From assembly GCA_047495785.1 (NCBI GenBank), contig JBLDXI010000015.1, forward strand, positions 1,984,001 to 2,048,000: a DNA stretch of 64,000 nt, read 5' to 3'. The notes below the pieces were generated by a model. It had not been told where the DNA came from. It was given only the letters and a program-made list of their open reading frames with translations, and made no database searches. Of this stretch, positions 1-9,619 are shown piece by piece (positions within the stretch are counted from its first letter, which is position 1; each line of letters starts with the position of its first letter). The stretch is from Lepidodermella squamata. Lineage: Eukaryota; Gastrotricha. A program made the translations under genes and the position numbers.

Positions 1-456
1 TTTATTCGACAAACGTGAATGTCGAATCATGTGGATTTTACGCTTTCTCGCTTTCTCGAAACATTTCTACGCTTTCTGCCGCTATATTAACGCTTGTATG
101 ATGTATCGTCGCGTAGAAAATAGGAAGAGATATTAAGGTGCTTTTAGTAATGCCTTTAATCGATAACTCTGGATTCGACTCAAGACGCTAGCGAATAGCG
201 AATAGAGGTAAATTATTACATAGATGTTAGCGTTAAGAAATTGCTTGGCTATTAAGTTTTCCCCGAATAAAGAAGATTATCGGTATCAAATTTTCAGCGC
301 CATCCGTGACAAGAAACAAAAAAGGGGACAATTCTTTCTACGAGCATGGTGGCTTTATACAACTTGGATACTTATGTAACTTGGAATGTAATACCGCGCA
401 CGAGCACTTAGAGGTGCTAATTGACAAGATTGAATTTATCACTGCTCGAAAAAGTA

Positions 457-530
457 AGGTTCCGGCGGGGTTCGAACCCGCGACCTTCTGCGTGTAAAGC
501 AGACGTGATGAACCACTACACAACGGAACC
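457..530 (-). tRNA. tRNA-Val(TAC), block A
   Basis: A 74-nt cloverleaf with acceptor GGTTCCG/CGGAACC, anticodon loop TTTACAC and B box GGTTCGAACC. A T5 run (as AAAAA at 449-453) serves as Pol III terminator. It is the last gene of the cassette in transcription order. Confidence 0.95.
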
Positions 531-630
531 TTGATGGAAACAAAACTGCTCGAGCGATTCGAAAATAGGTGAAATATATAAGAATGGAGGAAGAATTCCT
601 GAATCGGTTATCGAAACCTGGTCGAGTCTC

Positions 631-660
631 GGAATCCGGGCCACTTGAATATCGTTAGGA
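631..660 (-). pseudogene. Trace of a tRNA-Glu 5' half
   Basis: GGAATCC..CCACTtgaaTATCgTtAGGA aligns loosely with the antisense of the tRNA-Glu 5' half. It sits at the cassette position where Glu belongs, and the better-preserved relic at 7114-7142 in the duplicate supports the reading. On its own it would not be recognisable. Confidence 0.35.
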
Positions 661-875
661 CGCGCCAAAACAATCACTTTGTTTACTCATTCGATTGGAA
701 TTTAAGGATTTTAAACGTATTAATGAAGCACCTTCGGCTTTTTTGAGCACTGATAGTAATTTGCATTTACGTTCAAGTGTCGAACGCACTTTCCATAAAA
801 AATCTATAAATAGTAAAGTGTTATGGCTCGTCGCTAACAATATCAGTTAGGGTCCATTTTTCAAAAAGTTGAAGC

Positions 876-949
876 TGCCCCCTGTGAGGATCGAACTCAC
901 GACCTCCAGATTATGAGACTGGCGCTCTAGCCAACTGAGCCAAGGAGGC
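876..949 (-). tRNA. tRNA-Met(CAT), elongator type, block A
   Basis: A 74-nt gene with acceptor GCCTCCT/AGGGGGC, discriminator A and anticodon loop CTCATAA. The body resembles animal elongator tRNA-Met (T arm GTGAGTTCGATCCTCAC), not the initiator. T5 terminator at 863-867 in antisense. Confidence 0.95.
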
Positions 950-1020
950 GCTTGTGTTCACCCTTGATCCTATTCTCCTAATCAATTGGGCATTAAATGA
1001 TTGAGGGAAAAAGAGAGCCG

Positions 1021-1092
1021 AGGCCCAGACGGGGATCGAACCCGCGACCTTCTGTTTACAAGACAGATGCTCTACCACTAAGCTACTGAGCC
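1021..1092 (-). tRNA. tRNA-Thr(TGT), block A
   Basis: A 72-nt gene with acceptor GGCTCAG/CTGGGCC, anticodon loop CTTGTAA and T arm CGGGTTCGATCCCCG. T5 terminator at 1008-1012 in antisense. Confidence 0.95.
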
Positions 1093-1162
1093 GGCTGATA
1101 GCTGAAAGTTTTGGTGAATTTTTCCTTTGGAATCGATTGATTCAAGAGGATAAATAAGTTAA

Positions 1163-1234
1163 CGACCCAGATGGGACTCGAACCCACAATCTCCGGCTCC
1201 GGAGGCCGACGCCTTACCATTAGGCCACTAGGCC
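1163..1234 (-). tRNA. tRNA-Arg(CCG), block A, no close terminator
   Basis: A 72-nt gene with anticodon loop CTCCGGA between TCGGC and GCCGG stems. The other intact Arg copies are followed by T5-T6. Here the equivalent sequence reads as AAATAAG in antisense, so no run of four T lies before the Thr gene. Read-through into Thr, about 70 bp on, is possible. Confidence 0.93.
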
Positions 1235-1252
1235 GGTGCATGGCTAGCTATT

Positions 1253-1281
1253 GGCGCTTTAGCCAACTGAGTCAAGGGGGC
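1253..1281 (-). pseudogene. tRNA-Met fragment (5' half)
   Basis: Antisense reads GCCCCCTTGACTCAGTTGGC and ends at the start of the anticodon stem. It matches the 5' half of tRNA-Met with a few substitutions. It lies just upstream of the Arg gene and is the stray end of another cassette copy. Confidence 0.8.
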
Positions 1282-1941
1282 GCTTGTGATCAAGAATGTG
1301 AAAAATGCACCACTTATTCTTTAATCGAGATGTTATCTTGGTTTGTTAACTATTGATGCTATGAAAATTTGAAAATCAATTCATATTATCATTAAATTGT
1401 CACCAGCAAAGCAAAGCAATCGTGCAATAGGCCATAAATCGGTTTACCATGAACGCTAGCAAGCTAGCCTCAACTTAGCCTCAACTACATTAATTCGGTC
1501 AAAAAAGTCTAAAACCAGCAGTCAGACCATTTTCACTCGGGCGGCATCGAAAACAATTAATTGCCCCAATAAGTCTCGAAACCACAACCGATACCTTCGA
1601 TAGAGCTTTTTGAAATTATAATGAATAAACGAACAGCCCAAATGTGAAATAGAGTGAGTAGAACCTGTTAACAAAATTTAAAATCACAAAATTTAAAGTT
1701 CGACCATCAGGCGAGTTCTCAGGCCAAGATCCATTCAAATAGTGCAACTAATAGCTTACAAATTGAAGTCTTAATTACTCCAAATCGTTGCTTCCGCACG
1801 TCAATCATAAATATCGAATTAAAAATTCTCATAAATTTATAACCATCCTGCTCTTAATCCACAGATATTTAATATGCGAAAGCTGATTTCTGCGGCAGTG
1901 AAATACATTTATTGATTGCAAGCAAATTGAGTTTGACATAG
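1282..1941. other. Spacer without recognised gene
   Basis: AT-rich sequence between tRNA block A and the 3' end of the ankyrin gene. I see no ORF with codon structure, no tRNA and no strong repeat. Confidence 0.6.
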
Positions 1942-3360
1942 TTATCGCCTCGTGAGAATTTCGATTATTTCTCGTACTTCTTTGGAATTCTTCAAACATT
2001 CGTAATAAGGGTTTTTAGCCAAATCCAGTGCAGTTTGTCCCATATTGTTTTTCAAATTTGCCTTGGCTCTGCATTTATTGAGAAGAAGATCAACAATAGC
2101 AGCTTCTGTCCCATAGGCAGCTGTCATCAGTGGTGTATAACCATTCTTATCTGCCGCGTTGACGTCGGCGTTGAACTGGCTCGCCAGCAGTTTCACAACG
2201 TCAGGTTTGCTATTCCAGGTGGTTTCGTGCAATGGCGTCCTGCCATCGCAATTTGCCGCGTTTACCTCGGCATTAAACTTGCCCGCCAGCAACTTAACGA
2301 CGTCATATTTCCCATATCTGGCGGCCCGGTGCAATGGCGTCCAACCATCCTTGCCTGCTGCGTTAACGTCGGCTTTGAACGTGCCTGCCAGCAGTTCAAC
2401 AATTTTAACATGGCCATTCTCTGCGGCCCAGTGCAATGGCGCCCAACCATCCTTGCCTGCTGCGTTGACGTCGGCATTGAACTTGCTCGCCAACAGTTGG
2501 ACTACGTCAGCTTGGCCATACGTAGCGGCCCAGTGCAATGGCGTCGAGCCATTCATATTTGCCGCCTTGACGTCGGCATTGAACTGGCTCGCCAGCAGTT
2601 CCACGACGTCAGCTTTCCCATATCTGGCGGCCCAGTGCAATGGGGTCCAACCATCCTTGCTTGCTGCGTTAACGTCGGCTTTGAAATGGCCTGCCAGCAG
2701 TTCCACTACGTTAGCTTGGCCATAAGTGGCGGCCCAGTGCAATGGCGTCAAGCCATTGATATTTGCCGCGTTGACGTCGGCTTTGAACTTGCCCGCCAGC
2801 AGTTCAACAATTTCAACATGGCCCTTCGAGGCGGCCCAGTGCAGTGCCGTCGAGCCATTCACATCTGCTGCGTTAACGTCGGCCTTAAACTTGCCTGCCA
2901 GCAGTTCCACTACGTCAGCTTTGCTATGGATGGTGGCTTCGTGCAATGGCGTTCTGCCATAGTAATTTGCCGCGTTGACGTCGGCCTTAAACTTGATTGC
3001 CAGCAGTTCTACGACGTCGGCTTTGCCGTTCGAGGCGGCATAGTGCAATGGCGACCATTCATTCGCATTTGCCGCGTTGACGTCGGCATTGAACTTGCCC
3101 GCCAGCAGTTCAACAATTTCAACATGGCCTTTGTAAGCTGCAGTGCACAGTGCAGTTATGTTGTTTTCCCAATATTTGCCGTTAACATCCAGGCCAAATC
3201 GGTCCTTGTATAGCAGCAATTGTGACATTCTCGTTGCATCCTTTTCAAGTGCGCACCTCACGAATTCCTTTAAAAACAATGAGCATTGCTTTACTTTCGA
3301 AAGCTTTGAGGTTTTGGAGGGAATAAGAAGTTCAAGGTCACTAGCCAGGCGCATTCTCAT
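1942..3360 (-). CDS. Ankyrin-repeat protein, single exon
   Basis: An open frame of 472 codons without introns. Residues ~1-65 are a non-repeat N-terminus. From ~66 to the end lie 11-12 ankyrin repeats with a period of exactly 34 residues (102 bp), typified by GWTPLHWAARYGKADVVELL followed by an ADVNAA turn. Canonical ankyrin repeats are 33 residues. The last repeat (GQTALDLA) degenerates before a charged tail. Repeats are nearly identical at DNA level, which suggests recent tandem duplication or conversion. No signal peptide or membrane segment is visible. It lies downstream of a kinase gene on the same strand. I tested a kinase-ankyrin fusion by splicing into an acceptor about 25 bp upstream of the ATG; the phase does not fit, so I call a separate gene. 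The partner it binds is unknown. Confidence 0.85.
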   Translation of the reverse strand: MRMRLASDLELLIPSKTSKLSKVKQCSLFLKEFVRCALEKDATRMSQLLLYKDRFGLDVNGKYWENNITALCTAAYKGHVEIVELLAGKFNADVNAANANEWSPLHYAASNGKADVVELLAIKFKADVNAANYYGRTPLHEATIHSKADVVELLAGKFKADVNAADVNGSTALHWAASKGHVEIVELLAGKFKADVNAANINGLTPLHWAATYGQANVVELLAGHFKADVNAASKDGWTPLHWAARYGKADVVELLASQFNADVKAANMNGSTPLHWAATYGQADVVQLLASKFNADVNAAGKDGWAPLHWAAENGHVKIVELLAGTFKADVNAAGKDGWTPLHRAARYGKYDVVKLLAGKFNAEVNAANCDGRTPLHETTWNSKPDVVKLLASQFNADVNAADKNGYTPLMTAAYGTEAAIVDLLLNKCRAKANLKNNMGQTALDLAKNPYYECLKNSKEVREIIEILTRR

Positions 3361-3643
3361 TTCGATATTATATCCCGGTCGTTCACTGTAAAAAACGCTT
3401 TCAGAGCGATTTAAAGCGTTATTTCTTCATTTAATTTATATTAATAATTTCGGTTTCAGAATTTTAGGACAGAAGAGAAACTCTAACAAGCTCTGGTAGT
3501 CGTCTTGATTTTTCTAAGAATTTTCTGCTAATTGTTTACATCGCAAAGTATTTTGAATTGGACAAAGCAAATCAAACCTATAATCTAACATATCGAAATG
3601 GAAATCTGATATTTGATATTTGATGATGGTAGATTATTTTTAA

Positions 3644-5981
3644 TCATACCTCGATGGCTTCCTCTTTGGTTGTTACGCCAAATAGGAAAATGTGATCCAG
3701 GACTAGATCGATGGTGGGACGTGTTTCATGTTGCTTGTCAATGAGTGACATGATGAAGTCCTGGCAGGGGGCTGAATAACCACGGGAAACGTCGAATGGC
3801 CGCGGTGGCAGACTAAATGATGACATGACAACAAGAACACAATGTAAAAGTCACCGCCAAGATGCTCATGAGGTGAAAAAAAATTCTGTAATCATCTACT
3901 ACCGTATTATCGCGGTTCTTCCGGCATGTCGATATATTTTTACAATAATAATGTGACGATATAATTCAGGTATATCGAAACTGCAGAAAAGCGAGAACTT
4001 TTTCTTTGTCAATGGATGAGATATTCTATCCTTTCCTTTGCTATTCCTCATATTGACATAAAAAAATGCGGTACTAACGCGGGGTACAACCCCAACCCCG
4101 TGGCAGAAATGACATGCTGGGGTGGCCATTGGCGAACTTAATATCCATAATAGTAAATTACCGGTATTGCTTGACGTCACCGACATTTTGCAATATCAAA
4201 CATTTGATCCATCCGCCAAAATTGTGCTTTGTGCTCTCAACTTTTCAACGCTAGTAGGGAATTCGAGAAAACAAATTATATATTCTGAATCAGCATGATT
4301 AGTTAGAGCTGCTTGCAAATTGGAGTGCGATTATCTTCCAAATTTTGAAGCAAGTATAGTTGAACTGCGCGCGATTGGTGGTGGTGGGTGGGCATTTGCG
4401 CGCGTGTGCTATCGCGTTAATATCGGAAGTAGTACACTAAACAGCAGCAATTGCGAGAGGGCGCTTATTAATCCAGTAAGCGCGCGCCCTCACAAATGGA
4501 TGGCAATTTTTGTTACATCATTATTTCCAAAGTATGACCAATATTTGTTTATGCCTCGCATGTTTTCAATAACTCCGTAACCATGAGAGGAATATTTTTA
4601 AGCGGTTTTCAACATTCGATAGATCAGGTCCCCAGTAAATATTCCTGGAATTTTCGTAAAAATGAGATCGGAGCGAAGAATTGGTGACGAAATTGCTGTC
4701 TTGCAGTTTTAATTAACTCCATTTTGGAATATTATAGCGCGCATATGTTATTACCGCCCTTATAATTTCACGACAATCCAAAATGTCTACTTCGTTTTGC
4801 GAAAATTCCGTTGCGTTGAAAAGTTGACTTTAACTCATACGCACATTGTTAGACACTTAGGCTAGAACTGACTAGTCATAAATTGAACTGGTATGTCTTA
4901 CTGCAGGATGTTAGATACCACCACCATCTGATTAGGGCCGCCGAACTGAAATGAATTCAGCATTAATTCAGTGAAGAATCTAATGAAGTGCGCTTTCCGA
5001 TAACTCTTACCGGTTTGGCAAAGTTTGCCAATTCGTAAAGAGTAACGCCAAACGACCACATGTCACAGGTGTATCCGTAATTGCCGGATTGCATGATAAA
5101 CTCCGGAGCTGCATATTCCCAAGAGGCACAAGGTACGGTGGATGTTGTAGCCACTTTGCTAAATAAAAATAATTAGCTTCACCACTCAAAGCCGACAGAT
5201 ATAAGGCAAGTGCGCTCAAATCATAAGTGTCTGCTCTGGGTGCATTTTTGTAACGAATTAGGCACACTTACCTTATACTTGGGCGAAAGTAATCAATGAC
5301 TTACGTCAAGTCTTTCGCGATGCCGAAGTCGCCGAGTTTGACCGCGCGCCCATCATGGCTTAAAAATATGTTGCTCGGCTTGATGTCACGGTGAACGATG
5401 CCATTCTCGTGCAAGAACTTCAAAGCCCATGCCAATTGTACGGCCCAGGATTTCAGCTGGTCCTCAATGATCTTTTCCTTATCAGCCCCAATTTGGCCTG
5501 CCAAGTCGCCACCCTCGCAATACTCCATTACCAAATAGTACATCTGGCAGCCTGTTTTAGAGCCTTCATTGCCTTGGTATAGCTCTATAGAAGTAAGTCC
5601 TTCAGGTGACACCTGGTTAGTGCGAAAGTGGCTCTGTACCTTGGAACCCCCCAAAAACTTTCACGATATTCGGGTGTGACAGCTTGTTCAGCTTGTTGTG
5701 CTGTTACGAGAAAAATTATGCTTCCAAGACGCTGTAGTCAAACAAGTCACCTCGTCACAGCTCTTTCTTGCCAACGAGCGGCTATTTTCCTCCAATCGAG
5801 TCAGGTTAACTTCCTTGACGGCATATTTGTCATCAGTTGTCCCCGCGCTACACAGGTAAACCGACCCAAATCCACCGCTACCTATAAATTGCCAGTTATT
5901 GAATTCGCGGGTTGACGTGAACATTTGTCGATCCATTGCGCACTTTGGATTGTTAAGCACAAAGATAGTAGCATAATTCAA
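3644..5981 (-). CDS. NEK-like protein kinase, multi-exon, one phase problem
   Basis: Exons in order: 5981-5751, 5700-5640, 5584-5305, 5158-5011, 3980-3903, 3812-3644. The catalytic domain is complete in motif: GSGGFGSVY loop, YAVKEV lysine, HPNIVKVFG, VMEYCEGGDL hinge, HRDIKPSN, DFGIAKD, AAPEF, DMWSFGVTLYELA and a C-lobe ending CQDFIMSLIDKQHETRP. The EYCEGGDL and HRDIKPSN wording is closest to NEK kinases. The first four exons join in phase, as do the last two. The 5158-5011 to 3980-3903 junction is off by one base at the obvious acceptor (CTGCAG). That means a missed microexon, a noncanonical acceptor, or a frameshift in a decaying gene. The stop at 3644-3646 overlaps a possible donor (GAG/GTATGA), so the C-terminus may continue. 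Start choice between Met at 5981 and a later Met is open. Confidence 0.75.
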
Positions 5982-6852
5982 AATTCAAACATTTCGCAAA
6001 CAGCGGTTTAAGGGCTACGTAATTTGTTATTCCTATAAAATACGCTCCGTTATACGTGAAACAAATCGTGTTTGTGAAAGACAACCGCCTAACGTGAGAA
6101 ATGCGGCGTATTGCCAACGTTTTATTACGCCATAGAGGTTTTTTCTACCAAAAATATACGTTGCCTACGCTCACTATTAACAGCGTTCAATTTCTTGAAC
6201 CTCCTCATAAAATTGAATTAAATTGAATTTCCCATCCTCCAAATTGGTCATTTGAATATGATGCACGCGCCAAGACATAAGAGCATAAATAGTGAAATAG
6301 TGAAAGTAATTCGTGAATATTTTAAGATTTCGTTATTGAGTATTACGCCGTATTTCATCTCTCTCGTTTCCGGTTTTATGTATCGCCGGTTTTGCATATT
6401 TTGCAAGTGTTGCGGGTTTCCTAATTTGAATATAGCGACTTTGGGAATCGAAATACGGAACTTATCAGTATTTTCCGTGATACGCGGACAGCTTCCATCA
6501 TGCGGACAAAGCATAACTTGGACCCACTCGCGACAATTGCGAAATCGCGTTGCCATATGTCGGCGACTCGGTGTTTCGGCTCGATTTGGATCGGCGTCAG
6601 AATGGCGAGGCATTTGCCGAGTCTCACCCTTACATGTCTCTCTCCTCGACCACTCTCTGATGCGACAAGTTTCCATGATGAAAGATGATTCTCGAACGTG
6701 GGGTGGGCAGTCGGGTTGACGTGGCCAGATCAAAAGGCTTTAGACGCCGAGTTCCGCACTGCGAAAGCGGCTCAGCAATTGCGCCGTGATGTGGAACTCT
6801 GTCGTCCCAGCGCCGCCTGCGTCGTCTCGATAAGTTCCATCTTGCCCGTTTT
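5982..6852. other. Intergenic, no recognised gene
   Basis: Region upstream of the kinase and left of duplication copy B. Overlapping frames of 155-161 codons exist on both strands at 6248-6733. They lack any recognisable domain, and the two strands compete, so I do not call a gene. Confidence 0.5.
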
Positions 6853-6992
6853 GAATAAAGAAGATTATCTGTATTAATTTTTCAGCGCCATCCATAAGAA
6901 GAAAGAGAAAGAAGGCGTTAATCCTTTCTATATGCAAAATACTATATAGATTTGATTGTAATACCATGCACGAGGATACCTACCCTTGTTCC

Positions 6993-7043
6993 AAGTGTAA
7001 AGCAGACGTGATGACCCTCGATGAATCACTACAAAACTGAACC
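6993..7043 (-). pseudogene. tRNA-Val(TAC) relic, block B
   Basis: Antisense of the anticodon and 5' half (AAGTGTAAAGCAGACGTGAT, then a changed D arm and AACTGAACC acceptor). The whole T-arm half is gone. It corresponds position for position to the intact gene at 457-530 in the duplicate. Confidence 0.8.
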
Positions 7044-7113
7044 TTCATAAAAAAAACTGCTCGATCAGGACATGAATATAGAAAGAATTTCCGAATCGGG
7101 AAAATCGGGAAGC

Positions 7114-7142
7114 GAATCCTAACCACTTGAACATCATCAGGA
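7114..7142 (-). pseudogene. tRNA-Glu relic, block B
   Basis: GAATCCTAACCACTtgAaCATCatcAGGA matches the antisense 5' half of the tRNA-Glu in other blocks (GGAATCCTAACCACTAGACC, then ATCAGGGA). Its position between Val and Met fits cassette order. Confidence 0.7.
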
Positions 7143-7165
7143 TCCATCTTTCAAAAAGTTGAAGC

Positions 7166-7239
7166 TGCCCCCTGTGAGGATCGAACTCACGACCTCCAGA
7201 TTATGAGACTGGCGCTCTAGCCAACTGAGCCAAGGAGGC
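7166..7239 (-). tRNA. tRNA-Met(CAT), block B
   Basis: Body identical to the block A gene at 876-949, including the flank TCAAAAAGTTGAAGC that supplies its T5 terminator. Confidence 0.95.
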
Positions 7240-7310
7240 GCTTGTGGTTACTCTGGGTCCATTTCTCATTTCTTAATTTAGCTATCAATGCTGAGGAAAA
7301 AGAGAAGCCG

Positions 7311-7382
7311 AGGCCCAGACGGGGATCGAACCCGCGACCTTCTGTTTACAAGACAGATGCTCTACCACTAAGCTACTGAGCC
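7311..7382 (-). tRNA. tRNA-Thr(TGT), block B
   Basis: Same 72-nt body as block A. The 3' flank reads GGAAAAAGAGAAGCCG in antisense (T5 terminator). Confidence 0.95.
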
Positions 7383-7452
7383 GGCTGAAAGCTGAGATTT
7401 TTGATGAATTTTTCCTGTGGAATCGATTGATTTAAGAGGGCAAAAAAGTTAG

Positions 7453-7524
7453 CGACCCAGATGGGACTCGAACCCACAATCTCCGGCTCCGGAGGCCGAC
7501 GCCTTACCATTAGGCCACTAGGCC
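7453..7524 (-). tRNA. tRNA-Arg(CCG), block B
   Basis: Same 72-nt body as 1163-1234. The flank GGCAAAAAAGTTAG gives a T6 terminator here, unlike copy A. Confidence 0.95.
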
Positions 7525-7854
7525 GGCTAGAATTTGCAAAGATCAAAAGCCGTCCTGTTGATATGGTGAAGGATCCTCTCTCTGAAAACCGGTGCATGAC
7601 TGGCTAATTCTACCAGAATTAGAGCTTCAAAAAGTGGGAAAGAAATCCGTGGTGTCGTACACCACGTGCCGCAAGGCCTCCTAGAACCTAGCAACCAATG
7701 TTGTAGAGCATATCAACGCCTGGCAAATTAAATCCAAAAACTTTGGGGAAGTAAATGGGAATTCGGCAGGTTTTATAGCAGTATTTTGAGATCGTTAAAA
7801 CTTGGCATGCTAATTATCCGCATTTCTCTTGCAGTCGGTTTTAGATCCCACGTA

Positions 7855-7936
7855 GCTGCTATGCCCGAGTGGTTAAGGGGTCTGACTTGAAATCAGATGC
7901 GGTCTCCGCGCGTAGGTTCAAATCCTACTGGCAGCG
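7855..7936 (+). tRNA. tRNA-Ser(TGA), block B, divergent from Arg
   Basis: An 82-nt class II tRNA with acceptor GCTGCTA/TGGCAGC, anticodon loop CTTGAAA, long variable arm (GCGGTCTCCGC) and B box GGTTCAAATCC. A T6 run follows within ten bases. It is transcribed away from the Arg gene, about 330 bp to its left, as in blocks D and G. Confidence 0.96.
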
Positions 7937-8069
7937 AATTATTTTTTATTAAAACCACTTATTAGAACAATTTTCATTGCGCATCTTAATTAGGCTGAAT
8001 TAGTATGAACCGACGAGGGTGCTGAAGTGGTCAAAGCCGCATTCGATGCGTTATCATCGTACTGAAAAA

Positions 8070-9568
8070 ATGAGATTTATTTCCTTCAAGCTGATTCTAA
8101 TCGCTGCCACTTTTTGGCACTGCCTACAAGCTCAGCCTGATCCTAACGAGAAATGCCGAGAAACCATTGATCGACGAAACTCGAAGGACCTGTACGCTGA
8201 CCCAAGCGATTGCCACTTCTACTTCCAATGCTTTTACGTCAATGAAACAGCTGCTGTTGGTTTTCGACGCAACTGCCCGGCCGGCCAATACTTCAGCGAA
8301 CAAGTTTTGACTTGCATGGCTGAAGGGCCGACGTCATGTGGCAATGATAGATGCGAAAACCAGACGATAGCGATGATCGGTTGCTATGCATCACCAACAA
8401 GCTGCTCTACTTACTTCATCTGCGCCCATGGATCGAGCTTCCAGTTTTGCTGCCCAGCTGGTACTGCCATCAATGAGACGACATGCTTGTGTGACGCGAA
8501 CCCGAACTGTAGTGATGTTTGCACATTACCCGAGACAACATCCACCGCAATCACTCCACCGAGTTCAAACGCAACTCATTGCACGGATCCCTATGGAACT
8601 TTGCTGCAGCCAGTCACTGGTCGGCCCGACCAATACATCGCCGTTGGACCTGATGGTCAAGAAACCGTGATGAACTGTGCCCCTGGTACAGCCTTCCGTC
8701 TCGACGATTGTGCTTGTCATGACTTGACAACAATCGCCAATCCAACGTCTGCTCGTCAGTGTTTGATTTTTCTGCCCTTTGACCAGGACTTCATGGACAA
8801 GTCTGTACATGAATTTATGACTGATGTTATCGGCGATGCTCAACTTGAATCGACCGCATGGGCGCATGGTTCCGGATCGCTTCATCTCAACGATGGCCGC
8901 GTCGAGTTACCAGGTCTGAAAGGCATCGACCTCGACAAACATGCCTCGTGGTGCATTTTCTTCAGGTAAGCTTTGGTATGAATCATATTTACTATAAATT
9001 TTCCTAATTTTTAGATGCGACTCTGGTTCTGCCGCCAACCCTTACGCTTGCCTGCGTTCTGGTGGATTGATTTCGAACAGCGGAGGTCATGCTGATGATT
9101 ATTCTTTCATCATGTCGACAAATACCGACCAAACAACCCAGGCCCGTGTCGATGCTAACATAAGACTTGTGAATCCAAGCGATACGATTCAGCTCTCTTA
9201 CCCCCCGACAGCTGCCAACGGTTTTAACCAAGCCTGTGTTACCTATGATGGCGCGCAAGCTACACTTTACGTCAATGGGGTATGAATTTCTCCGTAATTT
9301 TAGGCCGTGAATTATGATGGATTGATTTTGATATTAGGAAGTTGTGCAACCCTGCGCCAATTGTGTCAAACCCAGTCACGGTGGCTCAGTTGCTATTTCG
9401 CAGCATCCTTACACAATCGGGTCGGATCAAACATTCGGTAACTTCACTGGCTACATTGATGAGGTGCTGATCTGCCCAACTGTGCTGAGCAATGCTGAAG
9501 TCAGCGCTCATTTCACCGGCGATTACGCTTATCTGGCCAATCAAGGTCTTATACCCCAGCAGCCTTAA
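8070..9568 (+). CDS. Secreted chitin-binding (peritrophin-type) protein with C-terminal LamG-like domain
   Basis: Exons 8070-8965, 9015-9279 and 9338-9568, all in phase with GT-AG junctions. The ATG at 8070 is chosen because it starts a hydrophobic signal peptide (MRFISFKLILIAATFWHCLQ); an in-frame ATG at 8019 lacks this. A first CBM14/peritrophin module follows (DPSDCHFYFQCFYVN, CPAGQYFSEQVLTC), then two looser cysteine-rich modules, the second with SCSTYFICAHGSSFQFCCPAG. The C-terminal ~250 residues look like a concanavalin/LamG fold: SLHLNDGRVELPG, ACVTYDGAQATLYVNG and GYIDEVLICPTVLSNAEV. It likely acts in a chitinous extracellular matrix such as cuticle or gut lining. Matrix binding is inferred from the module type. 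Confidence 0.85.
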
Positions 9569-9613
9569 CAATTACGGATAACTTATTTGTGATTAAAGAC
9601 CTTTATTTCTTCA

Positions 9614-9619
9614 AATAAA
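9614..9619 (+). promoter_or_regulatory. Polyadenylation signal AATAAA
   Basis: 46 bp past the stop of the chitin-binding gene. Confidence 0.6.

Larger units (their letters stand above)
265..1253. repeat. Segmental duplication copy A, carrying tRNA block A
   Basis: This stretch is homologous to 6853-7611. Shared landmarks are GAATAAAGAAGATTATC at the left edge, TTTCAGCGCCATCC shortly after, the Met-Thr-Arg tRNA run, and CCGGTGCATG past the Arg gene. Copy A has about 190 bp (around 655-845) absent from copy B. It lacks the 65 bp that follow the Arg gene in copy B. Block A keeps Val(TAC), Met, Thr and Arg; Glu survives only as a trace, and Val(CAC) and Ala are missing. Confidence 0.85.
6853..7611. 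repeat. Segmental duplication copy B, carrying tRNA block B
   Basis: Homologue of 265-1253. It keeps intact Met, Thr and Arg tRNAs and has relics of Val(TAC) and Glu. Beyond the Arg gene it retains GATCAAAAGCCGTCC, which also occurs inverted in the Ser-Arg spacer of block D (29960s). Copy B is therefore nearer the ancestral spacer and copy A carries the deletion. Confidence 0.85.

Noticed and set aside
2035-3213. 392-codon plus-strand frame (and 188- and 78-codon frames) opposite the ankyrin gene
   Set aside because: It is the antisense of 102-bp ankyrin repeats; the repeat length, divisible by three, keeps every frame open or closed together. The sense strand has clear ankyrin consensus.
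1942-5981. Kinase-ankyrin fusion gene
   Set aside because: The only good acceptor before the ankyrin frame (TTTTTTACAG) needs a phase-2 donor, while the last kinase exon would end in phase 0 (GAG/GTATGA). An intermediate exon cannot be excluded, but nothing shows it.
6248-6733. Opposed frames of 161 and 155 codons
   Set aside because: No domain, no splice context and both strands open at once; no basis to choose either.
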